Notes: a model not told the origin generated them from the sequence alone. 64,000 nucleotides of DNA from Melioribacteraceae bacterium (GCA_016927595.1 JAFGMI010000012.1:1-64000); one strand, 5' to 3'. Positions 46,857-56,540 are shown, counted from the stretch's first letter. A program made the numbers and translations.

Positions 46857-48175
46857 ATGGTGTTTTAAAGCGGTTTTATTTAGTCGAAGCAAGCCTCAAA
46901 CTGCTTTCACTAGTTCTGATGTCAGCTTTTATTTCCTGCTCAAATAATGATCATGAAGAAAAAGTTAAATTGGTATTCTGGCACAGCTTTGTAGCAAACT
47001 CACTGCCGGCTCTGGAAAAATTGGTTGCAGATTATGAAGCTCAAAATCCTGATGTAGATATTATCGCACAATATGTTCCGTCAGGAGATCCTCTCGTTCA
47101 GAAATTGATTACAGCTATACAGAGCAGTACATCACCGGATATAGCCTGGGTTCATTCTGATTTTCTCGACAAACTGGTCTCTGCGGATGCTATATTTAAG
47201 ATGGATCATTTCATTAATGGAAAAAACGGATTTACCATAGATGAGTTAAAAGATTTTTTCCCTCAGTTAATTGAGAATGCAAAATGGCGTGATACATTAT
47301 ATGCACTGCCGATGGAAGCGACTACACTCGCGCTTATTTACAATATTGATCTTCTGGAGGCAGCGGGAATAAATACGGGACCACCCGGTAATTGGGATGA
47401 TTTAAAAGACTACGTTGATAAGCTTACAATTGATAAAGACGGCGACGGTAAGTATGATCAGTATGGTTTTTATGTGCCGGTATTTCCGGCTTCGGGTCCG
47501 TTGAGCGTATGGATGTTGCTTCAGTGGGAACCGTTTTTATGGCAGGCAGGCGGGTGCCTGGTAAATGAAAATCAAACGGCACTGATGTATAACGATACTT
47601 CAGGTGTGAAAGCTCTTAAACTCTGGAAGGAACTCTTCGACCGGCAGGACTTCTCCCGATTCTCGTTGAGTCATGATGTTGGATTCGCGTCCGGTTCAAT
47701 TGCGATGGTAATGGATGGACCGTGGAATCTTCCACTCTACAGAAAGATAAGCGCTTTCCGATGGGGAGTTGCTTCACTACCAATGGGACCAGCGAAGTCA
47801 GCAACTTATCTTGCGGGTGAGCATCTCACGATATTCAAGAGTTCCCGTAATCCCGATGAAGCATGGCGCTTCGTTAAATGGTTCACCGAGGCTGAGCAGC
47901 AGGCGGAGTTCTCAATCGTATCCGGTTACCTCCCCGTACGCAAATCAAGTCTTGCTATCCAATCCTATAAAGATTATTTGAAAACAGATCCTTTCCTGGC
48001 TGCATTTATCGATCAAATAAAAATAGCTCAAGCCAGAGCAAGTATTGATTACCACAAAATTGAAATAAACCAGTTAATTGCCGGAGCAATTGAAAAAACG
48101 CTTCTGGGTAATGTAAGTCCGGAAAAATCTCTTAATGAAGCCGTTAAACTTTCGGCAGTATACATGAATAAATAG
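46853..48175 (+). CDS. ABC sugar-binding lipoprotein
   Basis: 440 residues. Lipobox 'LMSAFISCS' (Cys29) anchors it to the membrane. Family 1 solute-binding features: 'KLVFWHSFVANSLPALEKLV', 'ADYEAQNPDVDI', 'PDIAWVHSDFLDKLV' and 'YALPMEATTLALIYN'. It captures oligosaccharides or polyol phosphates for ABC uptake, probably with the ATPase at 44024. The permeases are not present next to it. Translationally coupled to the nucleoside hydrolase. Confidence 0.88.
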   Translation: MNGVLKRFYLVEASLKLLSLVLMSAFISCSNNDHEEKVKLVFWHSFVANSLPALEKLVADYEAQNPDVDIIAQYVPSGDPLVQKLITAIQSSTSPDIAWVHSDFLDKLVSADAIFKMDHFINGKNGFTIDELKDFFPQLIENAKWRDTLYALPMEATTLALIYNIDLLEAAGINTGPPGNWDDLKDYVDKLTIDKDGDGKYDQYGFYVPVFPASGPLSVWMLLQWEPFLWQAGGCLVNENQTALMYNDTSGVKALKLWKELFDRQDFSRFSLSHDVGFASGSIAMVMDGPWNLPLYRKISAFRWGVASLPMGPAKSATYLAGEHLTIFKSSRNPDEAWRFVKWFTEAEQQAEFSIVSGYLPVRKSSLAIQSYKDYLKTDPFLAAFIDQIKIAQARASIDYHKIEINQLIAGAIEKTLLGNVSPEKSLNEAVKLSAVYMNK

Positions 48176-48206
48176 TAGCTCGTCTTCTCATTAAATATTT
48201 CATATT

Positions 48207-49196
48207 ATGCGCTCAGTTACAAAATATGTCCTTCTGATAGCTTTTTATTTTACTACTATTAATCTTTTTGCTCAATGCGGGTGTTTGTCAAAAGGAAAAT
48301 TGATTTCTGAGCAGGAAAGTAATCGCAGAATTAAAAGACTATTTTCCGGCGGATTCTTTACAGAAGGACCGTCTGTGGATTCCAAAGGTCTTGTGTATTT
48401 TACTGACCTTACTTTTACTGTTGAAACGGGTAATGAAGCCGGCATTATTTATAGGTATTCTCCTGAATATGATACGACAATCATATATCGTTCGCCAAGC
48501 GGCATGGCAAACGGTCTTTTCATTTTGAATGATACTCTCTATGCTGCAGAAGGAGCTGATAAAGGCGGTCGCAGAATAAGTAAAACTGATTTGACCAGCG
48601 GCAGAAGCCGGATCGTAACGGATTTATTTGCCGGTTTACATCTTAACTCACCTAATGATATTGTGGTTGCAAAAAGCGGTGAAATCTATTTTACCGATCC
48701 CAGATATATAGGCAGCGAGAAAATTGAGCAGCCTGTAAATGGCGTATACAGGATAAACAGTGATAATTCCGTTGAACTGCTGATTGAAAATATCAGCCAG
48801 CCGAATGGAATAGCATTAACCTTTGACGGTAAGTATCTGTTTGTGGGCTGTTTAGACGAGAGTGTTGACACGAACGTTTATTCTCCAGTTATGAAAGGCA
48901 GGTTTATCGCCAGGTATAAATTATTAAATAATAAAGCTGTGTTTGACCGGATCGTAGTGGAATATTCAAGTGAGTCGGGTCCCGACGGTATGCTGATAAG
49001 CGATGACCGGATGCTCTTTGTAGCTTTAAGAAACGAATCCAGTCCGGCAGTAGTAAAGTATGACTTTGAAGGTACCGAAGTCGAGAGAATATATCTGCCT
49101 GAAGTACCGAGTAATGTTTCACTCGGGACAGGGAAATACAAAGATATACTTTATATAACAGCAGGAGGAAGTTTGTATTCAACAGAAATTGAATAA
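48207..49196 (+). CDS. Secreted SMP-30/gluconolactonase-like protein
   Basis: 329 residues with a signal peptide ending near 'TTINLFAQ'. Beta-propeller motifs: 'FTEGPSVDSKGLVYFTDL', 'LNSPNDIVVAKSGEIYFTDP' (metal-binding Asn-Asp) and 'SQPNGIALTFDGKYLFVG'. Family members hydrolyse aldonolactones with a divalent metal. Here it likely opens lactones made by sugar oxidation in the periplasm. Confidence 0.87.
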   Translation: MRSVTKYVLLIAFYFTTINLFAQCGCLSKGKLISEQESNRRIKRLFSGGFFTEGPSVDSKGLVYFTDLTFTVETGNEAGIIYRYSPEYDTTIIYRSPSGMANGLFILNDTLYAAEGADKGGRRISKTDLTSGRSRIVTDLFAGLHLNSPNDIVVAKSGEIYFTDPRYIGSEKIEQPVNGVYRINSDNSVELLIENISQPNGIALTFDGKYLFVGCLDESVDTNVYSPVMKGRFIARYKLLNNKAVFDRIVVEYSSESGPDGMLISDDRMLFVALRNESSPAVVKYDFEGTEVERIYLPEVPSNVSLGTGKYKDILYITAGGSLYSTEIE

Positions 49197-49232
49197 TTCT
49201 TTAAATTAAATATTATCAGGAATTTTACGCGA

Positions 49233-51407
49233 ATGTCCATTCGAATATTATTGTCTTTCTTTATATACATGTGTTATGTGTTGTCAGCAGTCGGCTCGGA
49301 CAGCCTTACAAAATACATAAATCCATTCATCGGCACTGCTAACGGAGGCAACACTTTCCCCGGAGCCGTTGTTCCGTGGGGAATGATTTCGTTGAGTCCG
49401 CATAATTCGCCGGGATCACCTTCCGGATACATTGCCGGAGAAAAATACTTCTACGGCATAGGTTCAACACATCTGAGCGGAACGGGATGCGCTGACCTTG
49501 GCGGCATCATTGTTTCTTTCGCTTCAACATTAAGTACAAAGCCTGAAGAATATAAGGCAGTTTATTCGGAAGAATACGCAGAGCCTGGTTATTATTCTGC
49601 ACGGCTGCCTGATTTAAATGTAAAGCTCGAAACAACCGTTTCGAACAGGAGCGGTTTTATAAGAATATCGGCTGATGAGGACACGGAACTGTTTTTGTTG
49701 ATTGATGCCGGCAGAAGCCTGGCTATAACGGGCGGTGGATCTGTATCCGTTAAGTCCCCAAGACATATTGAGGGTTATAATATCAGCGGCGGATTTTGTG
49801 GTGAATCTAACCGACAAACGGTTTATTTTAGTTCTGAACTTAGTCAGAGTCCCATTGAAAGAGGTGTTTGGCATGATGATGAAATTCTAGAAAGTTACTT
49901 CACCGAAGCTGTTGATACCTCAGCAGGAGCATGGGTAAGAATAAAAATTCATAAGAGTAAACCTGCGCTCATTAAGATCGGTATATCGTATACCCGTGTA
50001 AAAAATGCTCAGATGAATATGCATAAGGAAATACCGGACTGGGATTTTGCAAAGGTCAGACGTGAGGCAAGGATGAAATGGGAAGAGCAACTCCGGAGAA
50101 TAATTGTTTCGGGCGGCAGCGAAACCGATAAAGTAATGTTTTATACATCAGTTTACCATATGCTTATTCATCCAAATATAATCTCCGATACTAATGGAGA
50201 ATATCCAATGATGGGTCGCCATCAGCTCGGGAAATATACCGGGAAGGAACGCTATTCAGTATTCTCTTTATGGGATACTTATCGCACTTTGCATCCTTTC
50301 CTGATGCTCGTTTATCCTGAAGTACAATCTGCAATTATTCAAACAATGTTGGATATGTACAGAGAATCCGGTTTCTTGCCGAAATGGGAACTTGCAGGGA
50401 ATGAAACCTATATGATGGTGGGTGACGCATCTTCAATAGTTATTGCGGATTCATACATAAAAGGTATAAGGGACTTCAACGAAAATGAAGCGATGAAAGC
50501 AATGCTTAAACCGGTACTTTTCGATGAAGGACAGAATGCCCCGCCTATCAGGGCAGGGTATAATCAACTTCTAAAGTATGGTTACATTCCCTTTGAACAG
50601 GATACATCAGATGAATGGTGGGTCTGGGGACCTGTTTCAACTTCACTTGAATATAATTTAAACGATTGGTGCATAGCAGTAATGGCGGATACCTTAGGTC
50701 GACAGGATATCGCTGACAAATTCTATGAAAAATCAATTTACTATGCAAACATTTTTGATACAACCACATTGTTCATGCGTCCCAGACTGAAGAACGGCAG
50801 TTGGCTAACACCATTTGATTCAACAGCTACCGAAGGATCAGGTTACTGGGCTGGATCGGGAGGTCCGGGATATGTTGAAGGAAACGCCTGGAATTATACC
50901 TGGTTTGTTCCGCATGACATCGAGGGCTTAATTAAATTGTTCGGAGGTGAGGGTAAATTTTTCTCGAAACTTGAACGCTGTTTTGAAGAGAACCATTTCA
51001 CGATTAATAATGAGCCTGATATAGCTTACCCTTTTCTATTTACATATATTGATGGAAAAGAAAGCATATCAACCGATCTAGTGGAAAAAATTATTGATGA
51101 GGATTTCGGAACGGGGAGTAACGGTCTTCCGGGCAACGATGATTGCGGCACTATATCAGGCTGGCTTGCATTTTCTATGCTGGGTCTCTATCCTGATTGT
51201 CCGGCAAAATCTGTATATAGATTGGTCACTCCCAGGTTTGCGGAAGTAACGATCAAGCTTAATACAGATTATTACTCTGGTAAAGAGCTCTTAATTCGTA
51301 AAGTTGAAAATAAATCAGGTGAAATTAGTTTCAATGGATTTGTTTTGGATGGATATGAGATAAGTCATGAAAAATTGGTAGGAGGTGGAGTTCTGCAATT
51401 CGATTGA
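49233..51407 (+). CDS. GH92-family alpha-mannosidase-like enzyme
   Basis: 724 residues with a signal peptide ('SIRILLSFFIYMCYVLSAVG'). It begins with the GH92 signature 'YINPFIGTANGGNTFPGAVV' and 'SLSPHNSPGSPSGY', and has the family C-terminal motif 'GLPGNDDCGTISGWLAFSML'. 'SLWDTYRTLHPFLMLV' and 'GYVEGNAWNYTWFVPHD' are also typical. GH92 enzymes are calcium-dependent exo-alpha-mannosidases. Secreted or periplasmic. It converges with the minus-strand activase gene; the stops are about 5 bases apart. Confidence 0.92.
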   Translation: MSIRILLSFFIYMCYVLSAVGSDSLTKYINPFIGTANGGNTFPGAVVPWGMISLSPHNSPGSPSGYIAGEKYFYGIGSTHLSGTGCADLGGIIVSFASTLSTKPEEYKAVYSEEYAEPGYYSARLPDLNVKLETTVSNRSGFIRISADEDTELFLLIDAGRSLAITGGGSVSVKSPRHIEGYNISGGFCGESNRQTVYFSSELSQSPIERGVWHDDEILESYFTEAVDTSAGAWVRIKIHKSKPALIKIGISYTRVKNAQMNMHKEIPDWDFAKVRREARMKWEEQLRRIIVSGGSETDKVMFYTSVYHMLIHPNIISDTNGEYPMMGRHQLGKYTGKERYSVFSLWDTYRTLHPFLMLVYPEVQSAIIQTMLDMYRESGFLPKWELAGNETYMMVGDASSIVIADSYIKGIRDFNENEAMKAMLKPVLFDEGQNAPPIRAGYNQLLKYGYIPFEQDTSDEWWVWGPVSTSLEYNLNDWCIAVMADTLGRQDIADKFYEKSIYYANIFDTTTLFMRPRLKNGSWLTPFDSTATEGSGYWAGSGGPGYVEGNAWNYTWFVPHDIEGLIKLFGGEGKFFSKLERCFEENHFTINNEPDIAYPFLFTYIDGKESISTDLVEKIIDEDFGTGSNGLPGNDDCGTISGWLAFSMLGLYPDCPAKSVYRLVTPRFAEVTIKLNTDYYSGKELLIRKVENKSGEISFNGFVLDGYEISHEKLVGGGVLQFD

Positions 51408-51412
51408 ATGTA

Positions 51413-52315
51413 TCATCCAAATGTTACATTTGTACATCCTAATCGTGTGAGTGAATTGATCCACATTTTTTTTTCCGATTCTGATACTGAACTCAGATCT
51501 TTTAGAGGATTTACAAGCCCAATTTTTTCGGCTTTATCTCTTCCTGTATTATGATAAGCCATAATTTCTATTAATTTGATTGATGGGAATTTTTTTTGCA
51601 GCCCGGCTATTCCACGGAAATGTTTTTCATTATCGTTAAAACCAGGAATTAATGGGCATCGTAATATTACAGAAGCACCATTCTCAAGAATAAGTTCCAG
51701 GTTTTTGAGGATTTGTTTATTGGAAACACCCGTATAGTTTTTATGGTTTTCGGGATCAGTTTCTTTGTAATCAAATAAAAACAAATCCACATATGGCAGG
51801 ACTTTCATGAATCGTTGCTCAGTGCTTTGACCGCATGTTTCGATAGCTGTATGGATACCGGATTCTTTGGCTCTTTTGAGAATTTCAAATGTGAAATCAA
51901 ATTGAGCCATCGGTTCGCCTCCCGAAATAGTGAGCCCGCCACCGCTGTTTTCGAAGTACTTTCGATCCTTATTTACGGTTTCCATTATTTCTTCAACAGA
52001 TTCGGAATATCCGATTATGGAAAGAGCTCCGGCAGGACAATTCTCTACACATTCTTCGGAAGTTCTGCAAAGATCGAAATTTATTATATGTTTTCCATCG
52101 ATAATCTGATGAACATTATTTGGGCAAGACTTTTCGCAGTTTCCGCAGAGCGTACAAAGATTACTATTAAAAGATAGCTGTGGTTCGAATGATTTTGCCT
52201 CGGGATTGTGACACCATAGACAATCCAGCGGACAACCTTTCAGGAATATTGTTGTCCTTATTCCCGGACCGTCATGCAGAGAAAACCTGTGTATGTCATA
52301 TACTAATCCGTTCAA
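51413..52315 (-). CDS. Glycyl radical enzyme activase (radical SAM)
   Basis: 300 residues. Radical SAM cluster CX3CX2C at Cys28-Cys32-Cys35 in 'GPGIRTTIFLKGCPLDCLWC', then two ferredoxin-type cysteine groups ('LCTLCGNCEKSCP' and 'CRTSEECVENCP'), then 'GGGLTISGGEPMAQ' (SAM binding). Two extra Fe-S clusters are typical of activases for dehydratase- or decarboxylase-type glycyl radical enzymes rather than of pyruvate formate-lyase activase, which lacks them. It lies 12 bases downstream of its presumed target at 52328-54562. Confidence 0.93.
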   Translation of the reverse strand: MNGLVYDIHRFSLHDGPGIRTTIFLKGCPLDCLWCHNPEAKSFEPQLSFNSNLCTLCGNCEKSCPNNVHQIIDGKHIINFDLCRTSEECVENCPAGALSIIGYSESVEEIMETVNKDRKYFENSGGGLTISGGEPMAQFDFTFEILKRAKESGIHTAIETCGQSTEQRFMKVLPYVDLFLFDYKETDPENHKNYTGVSNKQILKNLELILENGASVILRCPLIPGFNDNEKHFRGIAGLQKKFPSIKLIEIMAYHNTGRDKAEKIGLVNPLKDLSSVSESEKKMWINSLTRLGCTNVTFG

Positions 52316-52327
52316 TTCAGATGCATT

Positions 52328-54562
52328 CTAGTATAAGGTTCTCGTCAGAATATCTTCCTGTATATCCCTGGCAAGCTCAACAAACCTGGCGCTGAAACCT
52401 CCGACTCTTACAAAAATATGTTGGTACTTTTCAGGCTCTTTCATAGCTGACCGCAGATCATCCTTGTCTACAACCGTAATCATCGCCTGAGCGCCTCCGT
52501 TGTCGAAATATGTCTGTAACAGCGATTTGAGTATATCTCTCTTTTCTCTGAACATGTTTTTACTGAACTTCAGGTTCTGTACCGCACCTGCATGAATGTC
52601 GGTTCTCGGTTTTACCAGGGAATTCAACATGGCAGTCACACCGTTTTTATCGTAACCGCTGGTCGGATTATTTCCGTTGTTCATGGACATACACGACTTT
52701 CTTCCGTCTGCGGATGCTGATGTTGAGTGACCCATCAGCGTATTTGCGCTGTTATTTATATTTACTACCAGATAGGAATGGAGCCCAACTCTGTCTTTTT
52801 GTTCTCTTACATATGTACAAACATGTTCATGTACCTTTGACACCATATTATCTGCTTCATTGTTATCGTTGCCGTATTTAGGCACATCGAGAAGTTTTTT
52901 ACGCAGTAATTCATAGCCCTCAAAATCCGAGTCGAGTGCCTGCAATAATTCTCCCTTCGGAACTGAATTGGATTCATATACTAGTTTTTTAATGGCGAGA
53001 AGACTGTCGGAAGTATTAGTATTACCGTAGGTTTCAAGTGTACCGCCAAGATACTTTATGCCTCCCGAGAACATCCCTTTTCCAGAATCAAGACATTCAC
53101 CATATAACATACTCATAAATAAAAACGGAGCTGTTTCACCAGCTACTTTATATTCGAGCACTTCCTGTTCAGCCATTAAGCGGACAAAGTGCTCAACCTG
53201 TTTATTGTATGCATTCCAAAGATCCCCGAATGATTTAAAGCTATTAAAATCACCAAGTGCCAGTCCCGCTTCTTTACCTGTCATTGGATCAATTCCGTTA
53301 TGTAGTGTAACCTCAAGTGCTTTCAGAAGATTTATAACTCCGCTTGGAGTTCCGAAACTCTCGTGCTCGATGATGTACTCACCGCATCCGTAGGGGACAT
53401 ATTGTTCAGCATCCAGCTTGTTAAACTCAAATGCTTTTACAACCGAGCCTATGTTAACATCATCATTATAAAGTATGGGGAAAGTTCTTCCTTCGCCGAT
53501 AACATCCAAAGCCTTTTCATATACTTCGGGATTCATTCCCTTATAGATTCTTAACGAAAGCTGAGGTTCGATTGCAAGAACTGTTCGTGAAGCCTCCAGA
53601 GCGAGCATTGCAAAACGGTCGGCGTTCTTTTCATTACGTCTACCTCTGCCACCTATAATTACTCTGTTGTGAACAACTGTGTGACGATCAACCATTAATT
53701 TCCAAAGAGACTGAACTAACCGGAGAGCTTCCTCCTCCGTGATTATACCATTATCGATATCACTTGCAAGGAAATCACCCATATACATATCCATTCTGCC
53801 GTAGTTTCTTACATCACCAAGGAAAGTGTATAACCAGAACAATTGCAATGCTTCATGAAATGTTCTGGGTTTTGAGATTTTAACAGCTTCGAGAACGTTT
53901 AATAGTTTCTCAAGATCGCTTATTCTTGACTGACCGGTTTCTTTGCCGAGTAATTGTTTAACATTGTCTATATAAAAATCAATTACATTCACAAAAACAT
54001 CGAGGGCAATCAGCAAGCCTCTGTAGAAATCTGGATCTTTACTTTCTGCATCTGCAGATTCCAGGAGTTTCGTTATCTTGTCCCTGAGTCCGGGTATTCC
54101 GAGTTTAAGCAGTGTACTGAAATCCGGGGTTCCGCCGGTTAATCTGTATAATGGGAAAGCGATTCCCGACTGATTCATCCAGTCATCACTCGGCAGGTAC
54201 TTTTTCATTTCCTCAGTATATCTGCTGCGAAGTTTGAAAGATGTGTTTTCAGTCGACCAGAATTCGAGTATCTCTTCAATTTCAGTACGTTGCTCAGTTG
54301 AGTAATCGTTTTCTTTCAGATGCTTTTCTATTTCTGTTGTTAAACAATAATAGCCGAAAGCTGTTGGACCCCATTCGTCGGGACTAAAGCCGATTAAACC
54401 ATGTTGAATTCTTCCGGCAAGCAAGTCTCCTTCGGTAATACCATCAAAATAGTCCGGATACTGAGCCTTTAAACACATTGCCTCTCTTATAGCAGGATGT
54501 GCATTAATGTATTCTTTATAAGCAGAAGTAAATTTAAGTTCGGTAAAAAAATTGTATTTCAT
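52328..54562 (-). CDS. Glycyl radical enzyme of unassigned substrate
   Basis: 744 residues. The C-terminal radical loop is 'RVGGFSARFVELARD' with the predicted radical at Gly722. The active-site loop is 'VPYGCGEYIIEHE': thiyl Cys393 and Glu395 give the GCxE arrangement of dehydratase/lyase-type members, and the Cys-Cys pair of pyruvate formate-lyase is absent. The more common form is GCVE; here the residue between is Gly and Tyr follows. 'GHSTSASADGRKS' matches a conserved barrel segment. It probably performs radical C-O, C-C or C-N cleavage of a polyol or sugar-derived molecule without oxygen. No Shine-Dalgarno is visible, and no microcompartment shell genes are nearby. Divergent from an AraC regulator. 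Confidence 0.88.
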   Translation of the reverse strand: MKYNFFTELKFTSAYKEYINAHPAIREAMCLKAQYPDYFDGITEGDLLAGRIQHGLIGFSPDEWGPTAFGYYCLTTEIEKHLKENDYSTEQRTEIEEILEFWSTENTSFKLRSRYTEEMKKYLPSDDWMNQSGIAFPLYRLTGGTPDFSTLLKLGIPGLRDKITKLLESADAESKDPDFYRGLLIALDVFVNVIDFYIDNVKQLLGKETGQSRISDLEKLLNVLEAVKISKPRTFHEALQLFWLYTFLGDVRNYGRMDMYMGDFLASDIDNGIITEEEALRLVQSLWKLMVDRHTVVHNRVIIGGRGRRNEKNADRFAMLALEASRTVLAIEPQLSLRIYKGMNPEVYEKALDVIGEGRTFPILYNDDVNIGSVVKAFEFNKLDAEQYVPYGCGEYIIEHESFGTPSGVINLLKALEVTLHNGIDPMTGKEAGLALGDFNSFKSFGDLWNAYNKQVEHFVRLMAEQEVLEYKVAGETAPFLFMSMLYGECLDSGKGMFSGGIKYLGGTLETYGNTNTSDSLLAIKKLVYESNSVPKGELLQALDSDFEGYELLRKKLLDVPKYGNDNNEADNMVSKVHEHVCTYVREQKDRVGLHSYLVVNINNSANTLMGHSTSASADGRKSCMSMNNGNNPTSGYDKNGVTAMLNSLVKPRTDIHAGAVQNLKFSKNMFREKRDILKSLLQTYFDNGGAQAMITVVDKDDLRSAMKEPEKYQHIFVRVGGFSARFVELARDIQEDILTRTLY

Positions 54563-54563
54563 G

Positions 54564-54669
54564 ATATTGATATATATTGATTATTTATTATATTAGACAA
54601 TCGTAAAATACGATAAAATATTGCTATATCTTGTTATATGTTGATATTGTCATTGTACTATATTGATAT
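54564..54669. promoter_or_regulatory. Divergent control region with repeated ATATTGATAT sites and an inverted repeat
   Basis: The ~108 bases between the glycyl radical enzyme and araC starts are very AT-rich. The decamer ATATTGATAT occurs at 54564-54573 and 54660-54669, next to each start codon, with related copies at 54574-54583 and 54639-54649. A perfect inverted repeat ATCGT-N5-ACGAT lies at 54600-54614, near the middle. These look like regulator binding sites, most simply for the adjacent AraC protein (inference). Confidence 0.5.
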
Positions 54670-54670
54670 T

Positions 54671-55531
54671 ATGAAGAAAAGTTTAAAAATATACTCAGAA
54701 GAAATCATCGATCGCGAGAGCGAACTTCATTATGCCAGGCATAAGTCGCTTCGTGATATAACCACGGAGCATACGCACAATTTTTACGAACTTTTTCTTA
54801 TCACTTCAGGGAGTCTTGTTCATCAAGTCAACGGCATAAGGCAGGTGTTATATTCAGGTTCACTGGTTTTTATGAGACCAAGTGATATTCACTTTTATTC
54901 GAAGCATAAGAATTCAGAGTCTGAATTAATTAATATAGCCTTCCCGAGATCTACTCTTGATGATCTGCTGAACTTTATGGGTGAGGGCTTCGATACTGAA
55001 CCATTACTGTTTGGAAAATTTCCCCCGTCAATCCATCTGCCTGAAATCGAGAAGGAACTACTGGTAAGCAAGATGGAAAAACTTAATTTGGTAAACAGGG
55101 AATTTAAAAAAGAAATCAGGACTCAATTGCGGATTCTTCTGGTTGAAATATTCTCAAGATATTTCATAAACATAAATAATAATTCAGATAACTCTGTTCC
55201 TTCCTGGCTTGATGTTTTAAGAGAAGAAATGTTGAAGAAAGAAAATTTTATAGCAGGATTTAAACAGATGCAGAATCTGGCAAACCGGTCTAAAGAACAC
55301 ATATGCAGAGAATTCAAGAAGCATTTTAACCTGACTCCCACTGAATTCATTAATGACCTTAGGTTAAATTTTGCTTCAAACCTTCTGACTAACAGCGACG
55401 AGGGTATACCGTATATTTCTATGGAAGCCGGGTTTGAAAATCTGAGTCACTTTTATCACCTCTTTAAGAAAAAGTACGGTGTTTCACCGGCAAAGTTCAG
55501 AACAGAGAATCAAAAAGTAGTAATACCATAA
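54671..55531 (+). CDS. AraC-family transcriptional regulator with cupin sensor domain
   Basis: About 286 residues. The N-terminal cupin domain ('EHTHNFYELFLITSGSLVHQ', 'GSLVFMRPSDIHFY') would sense a sugar or metabolite. The C-terminal double HTH is complete: 'KEHICREFKKHFNLTPTEFI' and 'FENLSHFYHLFKKKYGVSPA'. The start at 54671 matches the family better than the ATG at 54638; neither has a clear ribosome site. It most likely controls the divergent glycyl radical genes and the aldo/keto reductase that follows. Confidence 0.87.
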   Translation: MKKSLKIYSEEIIDRESELHYARHKSLRDITTEHTHNFYELFLITSGSLVHQVNGIRQVLYSGSLVFMRPSDIHFYSKHKNSESELINIAFPRSTLDDLLNFMGEGFDTEPLLFGKFPPSIHLPEIEKELLVSKMEKLNLVNREFKKEIRTQLRILLVEIFSRYFININNNSDNSVPSWLDVLREEMLKKENFIAGFKQMQNLANRSKEHICREFKKHFNLTPTEFINDLRLNFASNLLTNSDEGIPYISMEAGFENLSHFYHLFKKKYGVSPAKFRTENQKVVIP

Positions 55532-55544
55532 AAAAGGAGAAGAT

Positions 55545-56540
55545 ATGGAATACAGATTTTTAGGTAAATCAGGTTTAAGGATTTCAGCTTTATCATTCGG
55601 AGCATGGGTAACCTTTCATGAACAGTATGGCGAGGACCTGGCATACAACTGCATGAAGGAGGCTTACGATTCCGGTGTAAATTTTTTCGATAATGCCGAA
55701 GTATATGCTTCAGGCAATGCCGAAATTATAATGGGGAATGTGATTAAAAAAGCCGGATGGAAAAGATCCGATCTTGTGATTTCCACGAAGATCTTTTGGG
55801 GAGGTAAAGGACCGAACGATACCGGTTTATCCAGAAAGCATATATATGAAGGTACAAGCGCATCGTTAAAAAGACTGCAGATGGATTATGTTGATTTAAT
55901 ATTCTGTCACAGACCGGATATTCATACACCAATCGAGGAAACAGTGTGGGCAATGAATCAATTAATTCAGCAGGGAAAAGCGCTTTATTGGGGCACCAGC
56001 GAGTGGAATTCCGGACAAATTCTCGAAGCCTATCATATTGCTAGAAGAGAACATCTCGTACCTCCGCTGATGGAACAGCCAGAATATAATATGTTCAGAC
56101 GGGATAAAGTTGAGAAAGACTATATTAAGCTTTACGAACTTTTTGGTCTTGGTACTACAATTTGGAGCCCGCTGGCGAGCGGAATCTTAACAGGTAAATA
56201 CAATGATGGTATTCCCGATGGAACAAGAATACATTTACCTAATTACGAGTGGCTAAAGAATATAGTGCTCAGTGAGGAAGGGCAGTCAAAAATTGAAAAG
56301 GTTAGAAAATTAAAACCCCTTGCGGATGAAATCGGAATTTCTCAGGCAGAAATGGGTCTGGCATGGTGTCTTAAAAATCCTAAAGTAAGTACAGTTATAA
56401 CAGGTGCTTCGAAACCGGAGCAAGTTAAAGAAAACATGAAGGCGCTCGATGCAGTTGAAAAACTAACGGATGAAGTAATGGAACGCATTGAGGAAATACT
56501 TCAGAACAAACCGGCTCAGGATTGGGATTTCCGTGACTGA
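55545..56540 (+). CDS. Aldo/keto reductase, Kv-beta-like subtype
   Basis: 331 residues. '[19 protein letters not shown]' (with Asn in place of the usual Thr after Asp), '[20 protein letters not shown]', 'LIFCHRPD' and '[13 protein letters not shown]' fit the potassium-channel beta-subunit/YghZ-like group of aldo/keto reductases. Strong AAGGAGA precedes the start. It follows araC by 13 bases and may handle the aldehyde or ketone made by the glycyl radical enzyme (inference). Confidence 0.88.
   Translation: MEYRFLGKSGLRISALSFGAWVTFHEQYGEDLAYNCMKEAYDSGVNFFDNAEVYASGNAEIIMGNVIKKAGWKRSDLVISTKIFWGGKGPNDTGLSRKHIYEGTSASLKRLQMDYVDLIFCHRPDIHTPIEETVWAMNQLIQQGKALYWGTSEWNSGQILEAYHIARREHLVPPLMEQPEYNMFRRDKVEKDYIKLYELFGLGTTIWSPLASGILTGKYNDGIPDGTRIHLPNYEWLKNIVLSEEGQSKIEKVRKLKPLADEIGISQAEMGLAWCLKNPKVSTVITGASKPEQVKENMKALDAVEKLTDEVMERIEEILQNKPAQDWDFRD

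Noticed and set aside
52328-54562. Annotation as pyruvate formate-lyase (pflB)
   Set aside because: The active-site loop has a single Cys in GCGE instead of the Cys-Cys pair, and the activase has extra Fe-S clusters that the PFL activase lacks.
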